A stretch of 10,675 nt of DNA from an uncultured Prevotellaceae bacterium (GTDB taxonomy: Bacteria > Bacteroidota > Bacteroidia > Bacteroidales > Muribaculaceae), in NCBI GenBank assembly GCA_945645715.1, contig CALZFJ010000038.1, positions 1-10,675 of the forward strand. Direction: 5' to 3'. The notes below the pieces were generated by a model, which was given only the letters and a program-made list of their open reading frames with translations, was not told where the DNA came from and made no database searches. Each line of letters opens with the position of its first letter. The first letter of the stretch is position 1. Shown here in pieces: positions 5,852-10,675 of the stretch. Both the position numbers and the translations under genes were made by a program.

Positions 5852-8167
5852 ATGACTAAGATGAAAGCAAGCTCAAATGATGCTTGGGATTTAGGAAAGA
5901 TATGGGACAAGAACAAGCGCTACTGGTGGGTATTTGCAGTGTGCTTTGTGGGTTGCTTATCGTTAGCAGCACTGTATCTCTACAAGAAAGCTCCTGTATA
6001 TGCCGTCACAAGCTCAATTCTCGTGTCGCAAGAGGATAATGGTGCCGATGTGGGTGCGTCGCTGGTGAAAAACCTGTCGCTTGGCGGAGCCTCAGCCAAC
6101 GTAGATGATGAGGTGATTGTGCTTAGCTCTACATCGCTGATAAAGGAGATGGTGAAGGAGCTTGGGCTTAACCGCACCTACTATGTGAAGACCGGATTTA
6201 TGCGCAAATATGATGCCTACAAGGAGACACCGATTACGCTCAATGCACCGAATGAGGTGTTTGACACGCTGTCGGTAGGTTTCAGCGTGAAGGTGAAGGT
6301 GAATGCCGAGGGCAACAAGATAGAAGTGAAAGCAAAGAAGGGCTTATTTAAGACCCTTGCCGAAGTTACTGCCGAGAAATTCCCGGTTACACTGAAGACC
6401 GACTATGGCATCTTTGTGCTCGATACCACAAAATATTACGTTCCCGGTGAAGAACTGAAAATGGGAATTGGCGTAACCGGCTACCAAATGGCTGCTGAAG
6501 ACCTTGATGAACAAGTGTCGGTGGGCATCGTCTCGAAAAAGAGTAACGGCTTGAACCTCTATATCGAAGACTGCAATGTGGAGCGTGGCAAAGATGTGCT
6601 CAACACTATGGTCTCGCTCTACAACCGCCGCTGCCAGATGGAGAAGGACGAGATGGCAATCAATACGGGAAAATTCATTGATGAGCGACTCTCGATTATC
6701 TACAATGAACTCTCGGCAAGCGAGAGCGAAATTGAGCAATATAAGCGCCAGAACAATCTGGTGAACATGAATGCCGACGTCACGCTGATGTACAACCAGC
6801 GCAACGAGGGCGAGCATGGAAAGATGCAACTCAACACACAGCGTGAGATGCTGAAGATGGTGAAGGACTTTATCAACGACCCTGCCAACGACCACTCGAT
6901 TATTCCCTTTGGAGTAGGCTCGGCTGAGGCCGGACAGGCGTTGACCTCCTATAATACGCTTGTGCTCGAATATCTCAATCTTGCCAACTCGGCAAAGAAG
7001 AGCAATGTGGCACTGAAGACGCTCGATGACCAGCTGGAGGTGGTGCGCAAGAATGTGCGCCAAGCTGTAGATCAGACCATCGACCGCATCAACAAGCAAA
7101 TCGACCTTATGGCGAAGCGCGAGAACGCTGCACAGAGCAAACTCGGCACTATCCCCGCCAAGGAACGCCAGTTCTTGGAGCTTAGCCGCCAACAGTCGAT
7201 CAAGAACGAGCTTTACACATTTCTGCTGCAAAAGCGTGAGGAAAATGCCCTTGTGCTTGCTGCCACTACACCTAAGGGAAAAATCGTAGATGAGGCATTT
7301 GCTTACTCAGAGCCTGTGGCACCTAAGAAGGTGATGGTACTCTTTGCGGCACTGCTGTTCGGACTGATGCTCCCCATTTTCATACTCTACATCAAGTCGT
7401 TGCTCACCACCAAGTTCAGCACACAAGATGAGCTTGAGGCAATTGCCGTGGCACCGGTTATCGGAGAAATCTGCCACAACCGCCACCGCTCGTCGCTTGT
7501 GGTGCGTGAGGGCAAGACGTCGTCGATCGTTGAGCTGTTCCGCCTGATGCGCAACAATGTGCAGTTCATGCTGCCCAATGAGAACAACAATGTGGTGCTT
7601 CTCACCTCATCGGTAAGCGGCGAAGGCAAGTCGTTTGTGAGCCTTAACCTTGCGGCATCGTTTGCCCTGCTCGGCAAGAAGACGGTGCTTGTTGGAATGG
7701 ACGTGCGAGCACCGAAACTCGCCGAATATCTGAGCCTGAAGCCCACCCCTGGCGTGACGAGCTTCCTCTCGAAATCTGATGTTGCACTCGCCGAGATCAC
7801 GCAGCAGTGCAAGGAGGTGGACAACCTCGATGTGATTGTGAGCGGACCGATTCCGCCCAACCCCTCGGAGCTGTTGCTCTCGAAGCGCGTGAAACAGCTC
7901 ATAGGCGAACTGCGTGAGAAATATGACTGCATAATCATCGACTCTGCGCCAATGGCAATGGTGAGCGACACATTCTCGCTGCTCCAGTTTGCCGACAATG
8001 TGGTGTATGTGTCGCGTGCCAACTACACCAAGCGCAGCTACATCAAGTATCTTAACGGCATCATAGAGCGCGGACAGGTGAAGAACGTAAGCCTTGTGCT
8101 TAACGACTCCAACCCGAAGCTCTCGGCAGGCTACGGCTACGGCTACGGAAGCAGCGAAGAGGACTAA
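5852..8167 (+). CDS. Wzz/Wzc-type polysaccharide co-polymerase with BY-kinase domain
   Basis: This 771-residue inner-membrane protein would control chain length and export and carry a cytoplasmic tyrosine autokinase. The first membrane helix lies at about 24-44, inside an N-terminal Wzz domain. A long periplasmic region with coiled-coil character follows. A GNVR-type segment with PAKERQFLELSRQQSIKNELY lies near 435-455, and the second helix is near 494-515. The kinase shows Walker A VSGEGKS (588-594, Lys593), Walker A' GMDVRAP with Asp617, and Walker B IIIDSAPM with Asp697. The first Asp of the usual Walker A' DxD is Gly615. The C-terminus is a Tyr ladder, GYGYGYG, with Tyr761, Tyr763 and Tyr765, the expected autophosphorylation sites. 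The ATG at 5852 is preferred; another in-frame ATG lies at 5861. It would work with the Wza-like channel encoded just upstream. Confidence 0.95.
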   Translation: MTKMKASSNDAWDLGKIWDKNKRYWWVFAVCFVGCLSLAALYLYKKAPVYAVTSSILVSQEDNGADVGASLVKNLSLGGASANVDDEVIVLSSTSLIKEMVKELGLNRTYYVKTGFMRKYDAYKETPITLNAPNEVFDTLSVGFSVKVKVNAEGNKIEVKAKKGLFKTLAEVTAEKFPVTLKTDYGIFVLDTTKYYVPGEELKMGIGVTGYQMAAEDLDEQVSVGIVSKKSNGLNLYIEDCNVERGKDVLNTMVSLYNRRCQMEKDEMAINTGKFIDERLSIIYNELSASESEIEQYKRQNNLVNMNADVTLMYNQRNEGEHGKMQLNTQREMLKMVKDFINDPANDHSIIPFGVGSAEAGQALTSYNTLVLEYLNLANSAKKSNVALKTLDDQLEVVRKNVRQAVDQTIDRINKQIDLMAKRENAAQSKLGTIPAKERQFLELSRQQSIKNELYTFLLQKREENALVLAATTPKGKIVDEAFAYSEPVAPKKVMVLFAALLFGLMLPIFILYIKSLLTTKFSTQDELEAIAVAPVIGEICHNRHRSSLVVREGKTSSIVELFRLMRNNVQFMLPNENNNVVLLTSSVSGEGKSFVSLNLAASFALLGKKTVLVGMDVRAPKLAEYLSLKPTPGVTSFLSKSDVALAEITQQCKEVDNLDVIVSGPIPPNPSELLLSKRVKQLIGELREKYDCIIIDSAPMAMVSDTFSLLQFADNVVYVSRANYTKRSYIKYLNGIIERGQVKNVSLVLNDSNPKLSAGYGYGYGSSEED
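8129..8146 (+). repeat. Hexanucleotide repeat encoding the Gly-Tyr tail of the kinase
   Basis: Three exact copies of GGCTAC (8129-8134, 8135-8140, 8141-8146) encode Gly-Tyr three times at the C-terminus of the kinase. The unit is two codons long, so slippage would change the number of phosphorylatable tyrosines without shifting the frame. Confidence 0.85.
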
Positions 8168-8192
8168 CCGCCCTTGGCACAACCAATAACAA

Positions 8193-8233
8193 CCGATGCG
8201 ATAGGGCACAGACTGCTGCACCTATCGCATCGG
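8193..8233 (+). terminator. Strong intergenic hairpin between co-polymerase and polymerase genes
   Basis: CCGATGCGATAGG (8193-8205) is perfectly complementary to CCTATCGCATCGG (8221-8233), a 13-bp stem with a 15-base loop. The flanking AA (8191-8192) and TT (8235-8236) can pair past a bulged G. It sits 25 bases after the kinase stop and 36 before the next ATG. What follows is GTTATAATCACC, with no U-tract, so it may act as a weak terminator, a processing signal or a 3'-end stabiliser that lowers expression of the downstream gene. Confidence 0.6.
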
Positions 8234-8269
8234 GTTATAATCACCCCAAACACATGACAGACTGACCCG

Positions 8270-8803
8270 ATGATAATAGAGAAAGAAACATTCTACCGCC
8301 GCGCCTTGCTCACCGCATTCTGGATAAGAGGCTGCTGGGGCTTCTTCGCTTGGGAGCTCGTGCCCTTTATGCTCAAGCTCTATCCAGTGGTGTCGCTATT
8401 TTTTGATGCGCTATTGGTGTTTATCGGAATTTCGGTGATGAATCGTTGGCGCGACCGCATTTTCGCGATAGCTTTTGTGGCAATCACAGGCTACACTACT
8501 TGCGTATCAAATCATCTGTCGGTTCCATTTTTTGTGAATGGATTGCGTGATTTCATATCCTATCTGTTCCTGATACCGATTTTTAACTATTTTCTCGGTG
8601 ATGAGGAGCGCAAGAAGCGCACAGTGCCAATCTTCGACCGCCATCTGTTTGTATTCCTCATTGTGCAAGCCCCATGCTTGATTTATCAGTTCCTTGTGCA
8701 TGGAGCATGCGACTGGGGCGGTGGCTCTCTTGGCAACACTAATTCAGGAATTATCACGACCTTGATCTATGCAATATCATTCTACTTGACCCGGATAATG
8801 TGA
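8270..8803 (+). pseudogene. O-antigen polymerase/ligase-like membrane protein, N-terminal fragment
   Basis: These 177 codons encode about six membrane helices, with no soluble domain. The helices start near residues 12, 40, 64, 92, 125 and 157. The segment DWGGGSLGNTNSGI near residues 147-160 resembles the Gly/Asn motif that precedes a mid-protein helix in Wzy and O-antigen ligase proteins. The frame stops at TGA 8801-8803 immediately after the sixth helix, much shorter than the roughly 400-450 residues usual for the family. The next ORF supplies a plausible remainder in the -1 frame, so I read this as the first part of one gene interrupted by a one-base loss or a sequencing error. The alternative is two separate, translationally coupled proteins. 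It would polymerise or ligate the glycan exported by Wza and Wzc. Confidence 0.7.
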
Positions 8804-9582
8804 TGAAAAGCATATTCAACAACAAAATTTTCATATTTTTGCTGTTGCCAACTTTCTTGAATGAAACAAAGGTTGGATTCATTTTTCTGCTGATGTACTT
8901 TGCTCTTCTAATTCCATTTAACCGCCAGATATTCATTCGTGCATTGATGGCAATTCCAATTATCGTGATGCTCTTTGTGGGTGCTGCCTACGGCTATGTG
9001 CTATCGACCGGAGGAAGTGGAGGCGATGTTTTCACGCTCGAATACTATACCGAAATGTATCTCTACGACAGTGGTGAAAATTCGGCAGAATACGCCGAAT
9101 GGCTTTTTGACACCGGAGATGCAGAAAAGGAGGATATTCCTCGCTTTTCTAAGCTGATGCTTCTTGAGGACTTGGATGTAGAGAATCCCGGTCATAAATC
9201 CATTGGTTTCGGATTGGGGCAGTTCAAGGGTGGTACAATGGTCTCGAGTTCAGCCTTCTATAAGAAATATGAGTGGATGCTTATCGGTTCCATACCATAT
9301 ATATTTCATGTGTATGTACAGATTGGCTTGATAGGTGTGGCATTGATGATATGGTATTTCTTGAATTTCTTTGCCCGCCCCGGAAGTGGCACGTCGTTCA
9401 CCCGCAACCATAATGTGCAGATTTATCTGTTGATGGTGTTCTTGACTATCATGTTCTATAACGACTCAATCCGCGACAACTTAATGATGATTGTGCTCAC
9501 CTTCATTTCTTTATCGGCGTGGAGAGACCCGGAAAAAGACGAAGCCGACACGGAAATGCCGGAGAAAAAAGCTCAATTATAG
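8803..9582 (+). pseudogene. O-antigen polymerase/ligase-like membrane protein, C-terminal part
   Basis: From the ATG at 8803 this encodes 259 residues; a GTG at 8800 would add one. The ATG overlaps the preceding TGA as TGATG. It contains three helices, the first with LLLPTFLNETKVGFIFLLMYF, then a large extracytoplasmic loop of about 95 acidic residues. The loop ends in the Gly-rich IGFGLGQFKGG stretch and is followed by three more helices and a charged tail (DPEKDEADTEMPEKKAQL). A large periplasmic loop late in the protein is typical of Wzy polymerases and O-antigen ligases. Joined to the upstream ORF it gives about 437 residues and 12 helices. Its frame is open back to 8743, so any frameshift lies in 8743-8803. 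No slippery heptamer is visible there. It may still be translated by reinitiation. Confidence 0.7.
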
Positions 9583-9596
9583 CGATTTGTTTCCTG

Positions 9597-10675
9597 TCAC
9601 ATGGCTACGACTATTGGCGTGGAGTCGCGGTCGTAGGTGATAATGTATTTCCCTAATTGGGAAATGGTGGCATACACTTTGTTCCCTATTGCTATGTCGA
9701 TTGTTGCTCCATTGAAAATGCTGCACACAAGTGTCATGCGAGGATGCAGCTTGTAGATTGAGTCTTTCAGGTCGATGGTTAGCTTCATCTTCTTGTCGAC
9801 TGTGATTTTGCACATGTCCGAGAGCACCATTTGGTGGTCGTAGGTGCTGACAAATAAGTCGTTGAAAGATATTCGCTGATTGGTTGTCGAGTTGTAATAT
9901 AGCTGTTTCATCATATTGCACTGAGGAAGCTCAGTGCCGGCAAACACTGTGTTGCCATTTGCTATGAGTCGGTTGAATCCACTGCCTCCACCCATGCCTG
10001 AGTCAACAATTCGGTTCTCGATGACTACTTGCGAGCAGTTGGTTGTCGACAGGCGATTGTAGGGAAACATACTTTTTATGTCGAAAGAACAGAATCCGCA
10101 ATCCTTTAGGATAATCCATTTGTCACCACTTATGCCCTCGCTCATGCGGCAGTCATTGAATCGGTTATTTCGAGAGAAGAAAAGACTTACCGGTGTGACT
10201 ATTCCCTCAAAACCGATGCAGTTGAACACATTTCCGTTGATATAGTCGGTATTTTCAGGTGAAGCGATGCTGTTCTCTTTCACGTACACGCCATATTCGC
10301 CCGACATACGTCCACCGAAGAATTGGTTCTCATTTACCCACACCTTATGCACTATCGACGGGTCTTTCCACAGGTCGATAAAAATGCAATATCGGCAGTC
10401 GATATATTGCCAGGATACTTTGTTGTATTGCGAGCCGGATAGCTTTCTTCCATCAGCGAGGTCAGGCGTAAAGTCGAAACCTTTCTGGAGATTCATCACT
10501 CTGTCGATGCTGATATTGCTGTTGAATACATTTCCTCTGAAACTTACGCCTGTGCCAATGCGGTCGGTTGTTACACCGTTGGTCTTTCCATATCTCAATT
10601 GGCGCACTTTTATGTCGAGATACTGGGAGGATAGTTCCAGAATTGCTATATCGCTTGTGGTGAGAATTGTGCCGG
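9597..10675 (-). CDS. Right-handed beta-helix-like protein, N-terminus cut by window edge
   Basis: The frame is open from the TGA at 9599-9597 to the right edge, about 358 residues, with no ATG within the first codons at the edge. An internal GTG at 10607 is not a credible start because coding continues before it. The visible protein has repeated short strands with Asn, Gly and aromatic residues: NENQFFGGRMSG, INGNVFNCIGFEG and NNRFNDCRMSEG. They are spaced about 22-32 residues apart, which suggests the coils of a parallel beta-helix as in pectate-lyase-like enzymes and tailspikes. A C-terminal domain of about 110 residues follows. I recognise no catalytic motif. Next to polysaccharide export genes, a glycan lyase, hydrolase, epimerase or surface protein is plausible, but this is inference. 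It converges on the polymerase gene with only 14 bases between them and no terminator visible. Confidence 0.7.
   Translation of the reverse strand, partial: GTILTTSDIAILELSSQYLDIKVRQLRYGKTNGVTTDRIGTGVSFRGNVFNSNISIDRVMNLQKGFDFTPDLADGRKLSGSQYNKVSWQYIDCRYCIFIDLWKDPSIVHKVWVNENQFFGGRMSGEYGVYVKENSIASPENTDYINGNVFNCIGFEGIVTPVSLFFSRNNRFNDCRMSEGISGDKWIILKDCGFCSFDIKSMFPYNRLSTTNCSQVVIENRIVDSGMGGGSGFNRLIANGNTVFAGTELPQCNMMKQLYYNSTTNQRISFNDLFVSTYDHQMVLSDMCKITVDKKMKLTIDLKDSIYKLHPRMTLVCSIFNGATIDIAIGNKVYATISQLGKYIITYDRDSTPIVVAM

Noticed and set aside
6344..7231. 295-codon minus-strand ORF opposite the co-polymerase gene
   Set aside because: It is antisense to a strongly supported Wzc-type protein, lacks family motifs, and is His/Leu-rich in the way mirror frames of this codon usage are.
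8254..8265. Three-codon ORF ATGACAGACTGA before the polymerase gene
   Set aside because: It is too short to support as a leader peptide, with no ribosome-binding site or conserved context visible.
10605..10607. GTG as start of the beta-helix-like gene
   Set aside because: The frame stays open with similar composition to the window edge, so the true start is outside the window.

Overview
The window looks like a chromosomal piece of a Bacteroidales bacterium. A gut Muribaculaceae- or Prevotella-like genome is plausible, but the genus cannot be fixed from the sequence alone. The pointers are the DUF3843-like protein at the left edge, a Bacteroidetes-style iron-complex ABC cassette, lipoprotein signals, a Wza/Wzc pair whose kinase ends in a Gly-Tyr ladder, A-rich leaders with weak Shine-Dalgarno sites, and TAnnTTTG-type promoter octamers. 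There are no tRNA or rRNA genes, insertion sequences or CRISPR arrays.

Left half (1-4639, all minus strand): a FecBCD-type importer in the order substrate-binding lipoprotein (4639-3395), permease (3402-2311) and ATPase (2306-1296). The first two overlap by 8 bases and the next pair are 4 bases apart, so they form one operon. After 49 bases, which hold a heptamer tandem repeat, comes a gene for a probable DUF3843 protein that runs off the left edge. The importer probably moves a siderophore, haem or cobalamin-like ligand; nothing here fixes which one.

Centre (4640-5018): a 379-base divergent intergenic region. It carries the same octamer TAATTTTG once on each strand, a perfect 10-base inverted repeat that brackets the rightward octamer, a small hairpin, and a longer hairpin in the putative leader of the rightward operon. 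This is the most information-rich non-coding part of the window.

Right half (5019-9582, plus strand): surface-polysaccharide export genes. They encode a Wza-like outer-membrane lipoprotein, a Wzz/Wzc-type co-polymerase with a BY-kinase domain, and then, after a strong intergenic hairpin, a multi-pass membrane protein of the O-antigen ligase/Wzy type. The last is broken into two ORFs overlapping at TGATG; together they make about 437 residues and 12 membrane segments, as expected of one polymerase. Wza and Wzc would form the trans-envelope export and chain-length machine, and Wzy would polymerise the repeat units. No glycosyltransferase, flippase, UpxY or UpxZ gene is present, so the rest of the pathway lies elsewhere.

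Right edge (9597-10675, minus strand): a convergent partial gene for a protein with right-handed beta-helix character. It ends 14 bases from the polymerase gene and its start lies outside the window.
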